Shown piece by piece: positions 34,401 through 42,212 of a DNA stretch of 64,000 bases (positions within the stretch are counted from its first letter, which is position 1; each line of letters starts with the position of its first letter). The DNA is from Bifidobacterium asteroides (lineage in GTDB: Bacteria > Actinomycetota > Actinomycetes > Actinomycetales > Bifidobacteriaceae): assembly GCF_009683175.1 (NCBI RefSeq), contig NZ_WKKW01000001.1, positions 1 to 64,000 on the forward strand, given 5' to 3'. The notes beneath the pieces were generated by a model. The model searched no databases, was not told the origin of the DNA, and worked only from the letters and a program-made list of their open reading frames with translations. Position numbers and translations under genes: made by a program.

Positions 34401-34576
34401 AGGCTCTGTCGCAAGAGGGCACGCAGGGTGTCAGGCAGGTAGGTCAGGTCATGCTCGACGGTGATTACCGCCGCCACCGCATCCTCTACATGAGGGCTGG
34501 CGGCAGGCGAACATTCGTTCATGACTGCAGAGAGGACCTGCCGGACATCCTGGGCTTGAGGCGCGACGAAACTCAT
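31436..34576 (-). CDS. Large membrane glycosyltransferase (GT2 domain plus multi-helix C-terminus)
   Basis: A 1046-residue protein. The N-terminal ~280 residues form a GT2 (GT-A) domain: VAAVITVEHDLTYLPDTLRALL, the acidic metal-site-like LWLLHDDCRPLD, and a later GQADDLCRRICLSGGR. The remaining ~700 residues contain at least a dozen hydrophobic helices and two soluble loops. It probably transfers a sugar to a lipid-linked or cell-wall acceptor at the membrane; donor and acceptor are unknown. ATG at 34576 is preferred to an upstream TTG. It precedes DUF5719 in a coupled pair and follows whiB2. Confidence 0.85.
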   Translation of the reverse strand: MSFVAPQAQDVRQVLSAVMNECSPAASPHVEDAVAAVITVEHDLTYLPDTLRALLRQSLLPRLLIIADCSGTTVEPLYAQFPVEGPARMEVQVVRARGASSFGDAVDKALGYARLPGRVRALWLLHDDCRPLDNHCLDKLVDTWHSNPTASLLGAKQYDWQGEGLRDVGRYAYHHRTVGLVVDSEPDQEQYDARQDVFAVSLAGALVPMQTMKDLGGPGAWAGTFGQADDLCRRICLSGGRVVVVPSVRMAHASARMSGLRDRNGRPVPPDHRLDASMGPILARERYLLTDFALPWWPLVWLWRVLAALWFMAVDLIGKRPYRAICRLCAPWRILARPAALLTMRRRLTSACHGGPRRLDILQANSQQIRQWRQRRQAFRDQREHPMLSHLALAHLRQQFLRRLAWATGMTLAVLVALVATHWSLCRAIFSGGAIHAPSLPSSGADWSRLLEAATTSWSWAGGVGQPAVPAPFLLVLLPFALLTGGHVAQAMALMLLAETGLAALSFWALAGVVTRSNPIRVLLGLIWACLAFALGIVDGLQLPMLTVMAFMPAAFAFVFKAVGLYQTEAPVHPKASVQQAALASICFLPVLAAEPQLILAMIPLFIMAICLVPSHRIMLLLMPLPSLLALAPTLVNSLHHAKDGLWRQLFADLMVPSADLTGRPRTGSLGELLARLLGLDVSAWRPIRWRPELWRPATLACCLLTVALLAFVALVVPRALRAARVLWVTVLLGLVLGLASQAVCTGLDETGPVAGSVLPGMMMAFMGLLTCLGLLAGRAVRPFSPLAPGHDQVPDGDADRPPLPPAQSSPTSAVAVDGGGRVLRLLLGLLLALITAGVAAAGLAAPVGGPLSADGRQLPAVAVDYLDKDPSHRVLVLTSPSHGRVAYTGLHTSRGDLIDVSPALRVQRVNGGRMTGEDVLSHSAAALMANADSNAIAAVTDLGFGGIYVPVDRSGAVGLGSTPNDDLVSNITASDGAQQVVANAQGTYFRLSSQSGKDVGVDMAGVTQAEASTWRRIWLWTLGLILLGYCLVALPRPGYFGEEQL

Positions 34577-34634
34577 GCGTTCCAGTCTACGCAATCCAGG
34601 TCACCGGATGCCCCGCTCGGACACCTGCGGCGAT

Positions 34635-34952
34635 TCAGACCTGACGCTGTGCGCGCATCCTCTTCTTGTAACGGCGGCGCTCCCGTTCACTCATGCCGCC
34701 CCAGATGCCAAAGCGCTCGTCGTGCTCGACCGCCCAGTCCAGGCACTGCTTTCGGACGGTGCAGTCGGCGCAGACCCGTTTGGCCTCCTGGGTGGAGCCT
34801 CCCTTGCCCGGGAAGAATGCTTCCGGGTCGGTCTGTGCACAAAGCGCCTCGCTTCGCCAGGATGGTCCGATGTTGACTTCGAACCATTGCATCAGCGGCG
34901 TCAGCCTGTTTTTAGTTGTATTGCTGTATCGAGTGTCTACAAAACCACTCAT
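34635..34952 (-). CDS. whiB2: WhiB-family iron-sulfur transcription factor (WhiB2/WhmD-like)
   Basis: A ~105-residue regulator with four cysteines for a [4Fe-4S] cluster (ALC..., then VCADCTVRKQC), the GIWGG turn and a basic C-terminal RERRRYKKRMRAQRQ that contacts DNA. WhiB2 orthologues govern septation and cell division. The neighbourhood (degenerate metallopeptidase, large glycosyltransferase, LCP genes) fits whiB2. The start at 34952 has GGGGGG six bases upstream. A 7-2-7 palindrome lies just upstream over the transcription start. Confidence 0.93.
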   Translation of the reverse strand: MSGFVDTRYSNTTKNRLTPLMQWFEVNIGPSWRSEALCAQTDPEAFFPGKGGSTQEAKRVCADCTVRKQCLDWAVEHDERFGIWGGMSERERRRYKKRMRAQRQV

Positions 34953-34970
34953 AGCGACCCCCCAGTCCCT

Positions 34971-34986
34971 AGTGTGTTTACACACT
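34971..34986. promoter_or_regulatory. Palindromic operator over the whiB2 transcription start
   Basis: AGTGTGT-TT-ACACACT, perfect 7-bp arms. It lies 4 bp downstream of the whiB2 -10 box and 19 bp before the start codon, where a bound protein would block transcription. Confidence 0.6.
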
Positions 34987-34989
34987 TTT

Positions 34990-35019
34990 ATTACAGACAC
35001 TGCCGGGGTCTTCTGTCAA
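34990..35019 (-). promoter_or_regulatory. whiB2 promoter
   Basis: On the minus strand: consensus TTGACA (35014-35019), 18-base spacer, TGTAAT (34990-34995). The transcript would begin near 34983 within the palindrome. Confidence 0.7.
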
Positions 35020-35158
35020 CCCCTACATGCCTGCAAGCGCAACTTAACAACACTTTGGGGGATCCGTATCGCCCGAAGAGGAGCTGAGGATGGGGGGTCA
35101 GACTATACTGTGACTGGTTCAAGCACGCGCCAGGGCCATCCCGGTTCTTCCCGCCGGA

Positions 35159-36664
35159 ATGGCCCCTACAGCGACAGCCGATGAGGAAGGCATACCATTG
35201 ACGTCCCCAACCAGAAAGATGGGTCTGCCCAACATCAAGGCGGGCAGGAACGGCAAGCCCCAGCACAGCGATGGGTTCCGCAGCAGCCACAACCTGCGCA
35301 CTGGCATCTGTCTGGTCCTCACCTTCGTTCTTTGCTTCCTGGCCTCGACGGTGGCAGCCTTCTGGACAGACATCAACGGGCACATGCATGTGCTCGAGCC
35401 CATCAACCTGACCCAAGCCCACAAGGCCCCTGAAGACATCTACAAGGGCAAAACCCTGAACGTCCTGGTGCTGGGCCAGGACACCCGCGACGGCAAGGGC
35501 AATTCGGAAGTGGGCGGCAGCGGGGATGGCCTGGAGGAGAACCACCAGTCCGACACGGCCATGGTGGTCCAGATCGCCGCCGATCGCTCCTATGTGAACG
35601 TGGTCTCCATCCCAAGGGACTCCATCGTGAACGCCCCGGCCTGCGTCACCAGCAAGGGCGAGACCATCCCGGCCCGCCGCCAGGTCATGTTCAACTCCAT
35701 CTTCGCTGAGGGCTACAACCAGGGCGGCGATGCGAATTCGGCCGCCAGCTGCTCCCTGGCTGCGGTCCGCTCCCTGACCGGCCTGGACATCCAGCAGTTC
35801 GTGGTGGCCGACTTCAATGGATTCAAATCCATCATCGATGCCCTGGGCGGGGTCGACGTATGCATCCCCAAGGACACCAAGGACAGCTACACCGGCATTG
35901 ATCTTAAGCGCGGCCTGCACCATCTGGACGGAACCCAGGCCACCGAATACGCCCGCATGCGCCACGGAACCGGAGCCGACGGATCGGACATCATGCGCAC
36001 CACCCGCCAGCAGTACCTGATCAAGAGCCTGGTCAACGAAGCCAAGAACGTCGATATTTATTCAGACCTTCCCAAAGCCTACCGTCTGGCCACCACCTCC
36101 ATGTCGACCCTGCAGCTGAGCGAGGGCCTGGGCAGCTTCCAGACCCTGCTGGGCCTGGGCAACTCACTCAAACATATCGACACCGCCCACATCTACGCCC
36201 GGACCATACCGGTCAAGGAATGGTCCCAGGACCGTTATCGGGTGGTATGGACCGAGCAGGCCGAAACCATCTGGCGCCTGCTTCGCCAGGGCAAGCCCTT
36301 GACCCAGGCCAATGAGGAGGCCGAGGAAGCCTCCCTGCCAAGCACCTCCTCGTCAGCCGCCTCCTCGCCTGATAATCAGACCCAAGACACCCAAGGGGAG
36401 CAGGGCAAGACTCAAGGCCGCAGCAGGAGCTCTGAAACCCGGTCCTCCACCCAGACCCCCTCTGCCTCCGCCACTGCGATGCCCGATCCGGATCCGCGCA
36501 CAGGACTGATTACCATGCCCAATAAGACCCTGATTGATCCGAGCACAGGCGGAATCGTCGATCCGAGCGACGGGACCATCAAGGACGCGAACACCGGACA
36601 GTACATCGGCATGGCCGACCGCTATCTGTTCGCCACGGTCTGTGCGGTTCCGGCGCAGAGATAG
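35159..36664 (+). CDS. LytR-CpsA-Psr (LCP) family glycopolymer ligase
   Basis: A 501-residue membrane-anchored protein that attaches lipid-linked glycopolymers to peptidoglycan. One transmembrane helix (LRTGICLVLTFVLCFLAST, about 42-65) is followed by the LCP domain: LNVLVLGQDTRDG, VVSIPRDSIV (conserved Arg-Asp), FNGFKSIIDALGGVDVCIP and TEYARMRH. The C-terminal ~130 residues are Ser/Pro/Gln-rich, low-complexity and wall-exposed. ATG at 35159 has little Shine-Dalgarno support; TTG at 35198 after AGGAAGG is an alternative. Divergent from whiB2. Confidence 0.92.
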   Translation: MAPTATADEEGIPLTSPTRKMGLPNIKAGRNGKPQHSDGFRSSHNLRTGICLVLTFVLCFLASTVAAFWTDINGHMHVLEPINLTQAHKAPEDIYKGKTLNVLVLGQDTRDGKGNSEVGGSGDGLEENHQSDTAMVVQIAADRSYVNVVSIPRDSIVNAPACVTSKGETIPARRQVMFNSIFAEGYNQGGDANSAASCSLAAVRSLTGLDIQQFVVADFNGFKSIIDALGGVDVCIPKDTKDSYTGIDLKRGLHHLDGTQATEYARMRHGTGADGSDIMRTTRQQYLIKSLVNEAKNVDIYSDLPKAYRLATTSMSTLQLSEGLGSFQTLLGLGNSLKHIDTAHIYARTIPVKEWSQDRYRVVWTEQAETIWRLLRQGKPLTQANEEAEEASLPSTSSSAASSPDNQTQDTQGEQGKTQGRSRSSETRSSTQTPSASATAMPDPDPRTGLITMPNKTLIDPSTGGIVDPSDGTIKDANTGQYIGMADRYLFATVCAVPAQR

Positions 36665-36737
36665 CCGATCAGCTCCCTCGGGTCGTTCAGGCATGCTATT
36701 GCTTGCCTAGTCGGTCAAAGCTATGGAGGTTGAAGGC

Positions 36738-38018
36738 ATGCGGACTGGTTCAGACCAAGGCGGACAAGAGCAGGAGCCACCCAGCTTCATGCCCTCCAGA
36801 CATCGTCGTACCGAAACCGCTGCCAGCGCTCCCGCCGCCTCGGCCAGGCACAGCCGCAGACAGCAGGAACCTCCCAGCTTCTCGCCCTCCTCAAGGGGCG
36901 CACAGCCGGCGCAAGTCGGCAGGTCCCGAGCAGCCAGACGCACCAGCGGCTCCTCGCGGACCACGCCCATGCCAGCCGCCCAGGCAGCTCCCAGCGGGAA
37001 TGGCTGGGGCAATGGCGGCAACCGAGGCCATCGGGTCAACCGTGGTCTTCGGTCCGGTAATGCCCTGGTACGCAGGCATCCAGTGCGCAGGTTCATAGGC
37101 ATACTGCTCCTGGTCATCCTGATGGCCTTGGTCGTACTGGCAGGAGGCGGATGGTTCTGGATCAATGCCAGGCTCAACCGCGAGCAAATGCTGACGGACG
37201 CCCCAGGCTCCGGCGCCACCACCTGGCTGCTGCTGGGGTCGGACCAGCGTGACGGCTCCCCCGGGGCCGGCCAGGACACCAGCATCACCGGTTTCCGGAC
37301 CGACACCATACTGGTGCTGATCAAGCCTCGGCACGGAGCTGCTTCACTGATTTCAGTCCCCCGCGACTCCCTGGTCAAAGAGGACGGGAGATACATGAAA
37401 ATCAACGCCGTGGCCTACACCTCGGGCTACCGGTCCCTGACCAGCCAGATCGAGGACATCACGGGCCATAAGGTCGACCATGTGGCTCTGATCCGCTTCG
37501 GGGGCCTGAGCAAGGTGGTCGATGCCATGGGTGGCGTCAATCTCTGCTATGACGCCGATGTCAACGATCCCAGATCAGGCATGGTATGGTCCAAGGGCTG
37601 TCATCAGGCCGATGGCGGCATGGCCCTGGCCTTCACCCGCATGCGCTACTCGGATCCCAAGGGTGACTTCGGGCGGGCCGAGCGGCAGCGTCAAGCCATC
37701 TCGGCCATCACCTCCAAGGCCCTGCAGCCTTCGGTCCTGCTCAATCCCGTCACGGCCGGCAAGGTCCTTTCGGCAGGTCTGGATTCCCTGGTGGTGGATG
37801 AGCGGGCCAACGCCATAGATCTGGTGCGCATGGTCCTGGCCTTCCGCAGCGCCAGCGGCCCAAAGGGCGTCACCGGAAGCCTGTATTGGACCAACCCCAA
37901 CTACTTCCCCAACAGGCGCGTCGGCTCCACCGTTCTGTTGGATCAGGCCCGCAACACCGAGCTGTTCGACCAGTTGGTCCAGGGCAGTCACGAGCCGGGC
38001 ACCGTCGGGGGCGTCTGA
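36738..38018 (+). CDS. LCP family glycopolymer ligase, second copy
   Basis: A 426-residue LCP protein in tandem with the first, 73 bp downstream. About 115 residues of basic, Ser/Pro-rich cytoplasmic sequence containing two PPSF motifs come first. Then follow a transmembrane helix (FIGILLLVILMALVVLAGGG) and the LCP domain: WLLLGSDQRDG, LISVPRDSLVKE and FGGLSKVVDAMGGVNLC. The start at 36738 follows GGAGG at eight bases. The two copies differ in tails, suggesting different glycopolymer acceptors or divided labour. Confidence 0.92.
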   Translation: MRTGSDQGGQEQEPPSFMPSRHRRTETAASAPAASARHSRRQQEPPSFSPSSRGAQPAQVGRSRAARRTSGSSRTTPMPAAQAAPSGNGWGNGGNRGHRVNRGLRSGNALVRRHPVRRFIGILLLVILMALVVLAGGGWFWINARLNREQMLTDAPGSGATTWLLLGSDQRDGSPGAGQDTSITGFRTDTILVLIKPRHGAASLISVPRDSLVKEDGRYMKINAVAYTSGYRSLTSQIEDITGHKVDHVALIRFGGLSKVVDAMGGVNLCYDADVNDPRSGMVWSKGCHQADGGMALAFTRMRYSDPKGDFGRAERQRQAISAITSKALQPSVLLNPVTAGKVLSAGLDSLVVDERANAIDLVRMVLAFRSASGPKGVTGSLYWTNPNYFPNRRVGSTVLLDQARNTELFDQLVQGSHEPGTVGGV

Positions 38019-38105
38019 TCGCCCAATTCGGCAGACGCCATCCACATTCGACCACATGCCAGGTTCGCCCTGGCATTCAGGCGCCGGTCCTTTCATGCTG
38101 GAAAC

Positions 38106-40070
38106 ATGACCAAGGCCCATTCGCTAGCAACTGCGTCCCCCTCATCGGGGGCGGTCGGCCCCGAGCCTTCGACCGAGGCCGAGGATGGCAATCCACGCTC
38201 TGCCAATACGGATAGGTTCCAGGTCATTCTGACCCTGGTTGCCCAGACGGCTCCGGCCCTGGCCCAGGCGGGCATGATCTGGTACGTGGTCGGCCAGGGC
38301 CGTTGGATGCTGCTCCTCCTGCTGCTGCCCAGCCTGACCGGCACCCTGGCCATGGTGCTTTTGAGCCTGCTGCGAGCGCATCGCCAGCCATTGACTGCAC
38401 CTTCTGCCCGCGCGCAATTGGGATACGGCGCAGCATCGGATCGCGCATCCCTATCTACGACCACAGAGGACCGGACCCGGCAGGACTTGACGGAGCTGGC
38501 TGCTGACCCAGGCCCCCGGCTCGAGTCCCGGCTGTCAGGATCAGGGGCCTCGGGAGCACATGGTCAGCTCTGGCAGGGCATCGTCCATGCCTGGCTTTCA
38601 GCACCAGGTTCTGCAGCCCCGGCAGTCATCGGTATCCGTCCTGATCACGGTCCGCTGACCATCGATCTGCCACGCGACGGGCCCCACGCCCTGGTGGCAG
38701 GCACCACCGGATCAGGCAAATCGGTTTTTCTGCAGACCTGGTGTCTGGCCCTGGCCGCCAGCCAGCCGCCGGACCGGCTCAACCTGGTCCTGCTGGACTT
38801 CAAGGGTGGTGCCGGCTTCGGCCTGCTGGCCCGACTACCGCACACCGTGGGCTGCGTGACCAATCTGGATCTGGACCGGGCCGTGCGCGCGCTGAACGGC
38901 CTTCAGAGGGAGCTGGAACGCCGCCAGCGCCTGGTTGCCAGGGCAGGGGTCGAGGACACTGCCCTGATGGCCGACCCACCAGCGCGCCTGGTGGTGGTCA
39001 TCGACGAATTCCAGGCCCTGCGCCAACTCCTGCCCGACTATCTGGACAGGCTGACCTCGCTGGCCTCCCAGGGCAGGTCCCTTGGTATGAACCTGGTGGC
39101 CTGCACCCAGCAGACCATGGGGCAGGTCAGCGCCCAGATGCGGGCCAACATGAACCTGGGAATCTGCCTGCGGGTACGTGATCCCCTGCAGTCCAGGGAG
39201 CTGCTTGGGTCCTCCTGCGCCACGGCGATCGACCCGGCCTGTCCAGGTTTGGGCTTCCTGGAGCAGGGCCGGGGCCCCCAGGCCTTCCGTACCTGCCCAG
39301 CGGCTGATCCGCAGGCCCTGGTGAAACAGATCATCAAAGCCGGTCGCTTCTGCGGCTGCCGTCCACCGGCACCACTCTTCTCCCCTCCCCTGCCCGAGCA
39401 CGATCCGGCCTGCGGAAAGATCCTCTGGCGGTCAGGACGGCCCCTGATACCCCTGGGGCATATGGATGACGGGGTCCTGCTTCACCTCTATCGCCTGCCG
39501 CTCAAAGGACATACGGCCCTGATCGGACCACCAGGACGAGGCAAGAGCACCCTACTGGCCCTGCTGGCTCGTTCCCTGCTCCCCCTGATGCAGCCGGGGG
39601 CCCGACCAGAGCCCTGCTTCGACCTGCGTATCACGCGTCGGACAGGTCATGGCTACAGCAGCCGGGACTTCCCAGGTCCGGTGCCGGCACCGCCTCATGA
39701 CTGTCAAAATAGCAACCGTGGCAACCGTGGGCTGGTCTGGATCCTTGACGATGCCCAGGATCTGCTGGATCCGCTCTGCCGGGATCCTCTGGCCCCGCTT
39801 CTGCAGGAGGCTCTAGGGCAGGAGGGAGCCACCGTGGTCCTGGCTGTGGATACGGCCAATGCCCTGCGCAGACCGGAGCGTTTCAGCCGCCGTCTGGTGT
39901 TCCCCTGTGGCGAACGGGGGGCCGACCTGGCAGCTGGCATCCCCGCCAATCAGCTGGCCACCCTATCCACCCGGGTCAGCGCCATTCCTGGACGGTGTCT
40001 GGTCCTGGAGGCAGGTCTCGCCATTCCGCTACAGGTGTTCTCTTTAGCCGTAAAACGAATGAACCCTTGA
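38106..40070 (+). CDS. Membrane-anchored FtsK/SpoIIIE ATPase, EccC/EssC-like
   Basis: A 654-residue protein. Two N-terminal helices (about 40-62 and 67-88) precede an FtsK/SpoIIIE domain: Walker A AGTTGSGKS (198-205), LLDFKGGAGFGLLARLPHTVGCVTNLD and Walker B LVVVIDE (294-300). A second, shorter P-loop (LIGPPGRGKSTLL, about 471-483) has WILDDAQDLLD as its Walker B. The DFKGG and LPHTVGCVTNLD segments resemble type VII secretion ATPases rather than DNA-pumping FtsK, and no gamma domain is seen. No WXG100 protein or other T7SS gene is adjacent. Function is unknown. Confidence 0.85.
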   Translation: MTKAHSLATASPSSGAVGPEPSTEAEDGNPRSANTDRFQVILTLVAQTAPALAQAGMIWYVVGQGRWMLLLLLLPSLTGTLAMVLLSLLRAHRQPLTAPSARAQLGYGAASDRASLSTTTEDRTRQDLTELAADPGPRLESRLSGSGASGAHGQLWQGIVHAWLSAPGSAAPAVIGIRPDHGPLTIDLPRDGPHALVAGTTGSGKSVFLQTWCLALAASQPPDRLNLVLLDFKGGAGFGLLARLPHTVGCVTNLDLDRAVRALNGLQRELERRQRLVARAGVEDTALMADPPARLVVVIDEFQALRQLLPDYLDRLTSLASQGRSLGMNLVACTQQTMGQVSAQMRANMNLGICLRVRDPLQSRELLGSSCATAIDPACPGLGFLEQGRGPQAFRTCPAADPQALVKQIIKAGRFCGCRPPAPLFSPPLPEHDPACGKILWRSGRPLIPLGHMDDGVLLHLYRLPLKGHTALIGPPGRGKSTLLALLARSLLPLMQPGARPEPCFDLRITRRTGHGYSSRDFPGPVPAPPHDCQNSNRGNRGLVWILDDAQDLLDPLCRDPLAPLLQEALGQEGATVVLAVDTANALRRPERFSRRLVFPCGERGADLAAGIPANQLATLSTRVSAIPGRCLVLEAGLAIPLQVFSLAVKRMNP

Positions 40071-40147
40071 AAAAAGTCACTCATCGTGCTTATCTTGCAT
40101 AGGGTAGTGATAAAGCACCGATAAAAACTTCTTGGAGGCTTAGGTAG

Positions 40148-40426
40148 ATGAGTAATGCGTTCGATTGGCGCGCCAAGGCTGCTTGCCGAGACAAGGACCC
40201 TGAGCTGTTCTTCCCCGTCGGCAACACAGGTGCGGCCTATCAGCAGATCGAGGAGGCCAAGGCTGTCTGCCGGACCTGCAAGGTCATTGACGCCTGTCTG
40301 AAGTGCGCGCTGGACACCAATCAGGATTACGGCGTCTGGGGCGGACTGAGCGAGGACGAACGCAGGGCTCTGAAGCGCCGGGCCATGCGTGCACGCAGGT
40401 CCCAGGCCATGCAGATGCAGTCCTGA
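40148..40426 (+). CDS. whiB1: WhiB-family iron-sulfur transcription factor (WhiB1/WblE-like)
   Basis: A 92-residue protein with the cluster cysteines AAC..., VCRTCKVIDAC, the GVWGG turn and a basic tail (ERRALKRRAMRARR). WhiB1 is an NO-sensitive, usually essential partner of the principal sigma factor in mycobacteria. GGAGG lies ten bases before the ATG. It converges on pdtaS, the same arrangement as whiB1/pdtaS in mycobacteria, which supports the assignment. A strong terminator follows. Confidence 0.93.
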   Translation: MSNAFDWRAKAACRDKDPELFFPVGNTGAAYQQIEEAKAVCRTCKVIDACLKCALDTNQDYGVWGGLSEDERRALKRRAMRARRSQAMQMQS

Positions 40427-40452
40427 ATCCTTCCCGATTGCGCCAAACGGTT

Positions 40453-40490
40453 AAGGGGCGATGGCTTGATGCCGTCGTCCCTTTTTCTTT
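40453..40490 (+). terminator. whiB1: whiB1 Rho-independent terminator
   Basis: A 13-bp stem (AAGGGGCGATGGC with GCCGTCGTCCCTT, including G-U pairs), TTGAT loop, then a T-rich tail TTTCTTT. It starts 27 bp after the whiB1 stop. Confidence 0.9.
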
Positions 40491-40556
40491 CGCTGAAAAT
40501 ACCCCTGGCTGTAGGTTTCCGGGCTACAAGGGGCCCCGGTTAAAAGGCGCCCTGTA

Positions 40557-42056
40557 TCACACGTCCTGGGCCACGCGCAGCTTGATATTGATGACCACCC
40601 GGGTGCCGCCATCCCGGCGGGGCTCCCACTTGACCGTGCCGCCGAAGTCGTTGGTGACGAAGGTGTTGATGATCTGCGTGCCCAGCCCGGACCCGGTGGA
40701 ACGTGCCTGCCCCTGATCCGACTCCGTGCTGTAGCCGTTGCCGTCATCTTCGACCACCACGTTGAGGTTGTTGCCGCCCCGGCCTACCGATATGGTGATA
40801 TGCCCCTCGTCACGGCCCTCGAAGCCGTGTTCGACAGCGTTGTTGACCAGCTCGGTCAGCACCAGGGACAGGGGTGTGGCATCCTGGGCGGGCATCATCC
40901 CGAACTTGCCCACATAGGAGATGGTGATGTGCTGGTCGCTGGTGGTGGCCAGGTCCACGCTCATCTTCAGCAGGTTGGCGATCACCTTGTCGAAGTCCAC
41001 AATCTCGTCGGCTGTCTGGCTGAGGCCCTCGTGGACCACGGCGATGGTCTGGACGCGGCGCTGGGCCTCCTCCAGCTCCTTGCGGACCTCGTCTGACTTG
41101 GTGCGCCGGGCCTGCAGCCGCAGAAGGGCCGACACGGCCTGGAGGTTGTTCTTGACCCGGTGGTGTATCTCGGAGATGGTGGCATCCTTGGTCTGCAATT
41201 CCTTCTCCCTGCGGCGCAGCTCGGTCACGTCCCGGCAGAGCACGATGGCACCGGTCCTGCCCTGCTTGCCATACAGGGGCAGGGAGCGCATGGAGACGGC
41301 CGATCCATTGGCGTCCAGCTCCGAATCCACGGCCGCCTTGCCCGACAGGACCAGCGGCAGGGAATCGGGCACGGGATCGTTCTCCTTGAGCAGGGAGGTG
41401 CCGATCTCGCTCAGGTACTGGCCGATCATGGTCTCCACCGAGCCCAGCCTGCGGAAGCAGCTGATGGCGTTGGGCGAGGCGTAACGCACCACACCGCTTG
41501 CCGACAGCACGAAGAAGCCATCGGCCACCCTGGCGTTGTGCCGCTGGTTGAGCACCGAATCCGCGTAGGGAAACTCGCCGCGGGTGATCATCTCGAAGAG
41601 CTCCTTGCCCGCGTTGATGCTCTCACTCTCATAGCGGCCGTTGGACTCGCGGGTGGCCATGTTGGTCTCGCGGACCACCAGACCCAGGGTCCTACCCTGG
41701 TGACGGATGGGGGCATAGACGTCGCAGACCGTGGCGCGGCCGATGGTACGCAGCTTGGTGGACCGCAGCACCCCCTTGGACTGCATGGCCGCCTCCAGCT
41801 CCTCGCGGCGATCAGCCGGGAAATGCTCTCCGACCACATCTTCGGTGCGCAGGGACATGACCGTGGAGGGCCTGCACTGCTCGGCCACAGTGAACTCCCC
41901 CTCGCCGGTGCGCAGCAGGAGCAGCAGGTCGGCAAAGCTCAGATCGGCGATGACCTGCCAGTCGGCCACCAGGTGGTGGAGCCACTCGCGGTCCTCCTCA
42001 TTGCAGTCGTCGCAGGATGCCAGAATCTCGGAAAAATCAGCCATGCCCTCCATCAT
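40557..42056 (-). CDS. pdtaS: Soluble sensor histidine kinase, PdtaS-like
   Basis: A 499-residue kinase with no membrane helix. A GAF-like N-terminal domain (about 10-145) and a PAS domain (about 165-275) precede a HisKA_2 phospho-acceptor EIHHRVKNNLQAVSALLRLQ (His298/299) and a HATPase with ELVNNAVEHGF and GSGLGTQII. The design matches mycobacterial PdtaS, which phosphorylates the ANTAR regulator PdtaR; that gene is at 10709-11356. ATG at 42056 (GAGGG upstream) or 42044 could be the start. It converges on whiB1. Confidence 0.93.
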   Translation of the reverse strand: MMEGMADFSEILASCDDCNEEDREWLHHLVADWQVIADLSFADLLLLLRTGEGEFTVAEQCRPSTVMSLRTEDVVGEHFPADRREELEAAMQSKGVLRSTKLRTIGRATVCDVYAPIRHQGRTLGLVVRETNMATRESNGRYESESINAGKELFEMITRGEFPYADSVLNQRHNARVADGFFVLSASGVVRYASPNAISCFRRLGSVETMIGQYLSEIGTSLLKENDPVPDSLPLVLSGKAAVDSELDANGSAVSMRSLPLYGKQGRTGAIVLCRDVTELRRREKELQTKDATISEIHHRVKNNLQAVSALLRLQARRTKSDEVRKELEEAQRRVQTIAVVHEGLSQTADEIVDFDKVIANLLKMSVDLATTSDQHITISYVGKFGMMPAQDATPLSLVLTELVNNAVEHGFEGRDEGHITISVGRGGNNLNVVVEDDGNGYSTESDQGQARSTGSGLGTQIINTFVTNDFGGTVKWEPRRDGGTRVVINIKLRVAQDV

Positions 42057-42212
42057 ACAAAGGGCCCTCGGAAGCAGACAGGCGGGTCACGCCCAGGGCG
42101 ATGATGACATGCGCGTCCAATACACAGGTCTGGGGTAGGGTGGTTCACGGATGTTTCGCCCCGGCGGCCGGACCCGACAGGCCCGGACCAGCCAAGGGGC
42201 CAAGGGAGGGCC

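Noticed and set aside
34507-34520. LexA-like sequence CGAACATTCGTTCA inside the giant glycosyltransferase gene
   Set aside because: One mismatch from the core, lies within coding sequence about 60 bp after the start, and no DNA-damage gene follows on either strand; probably chance.
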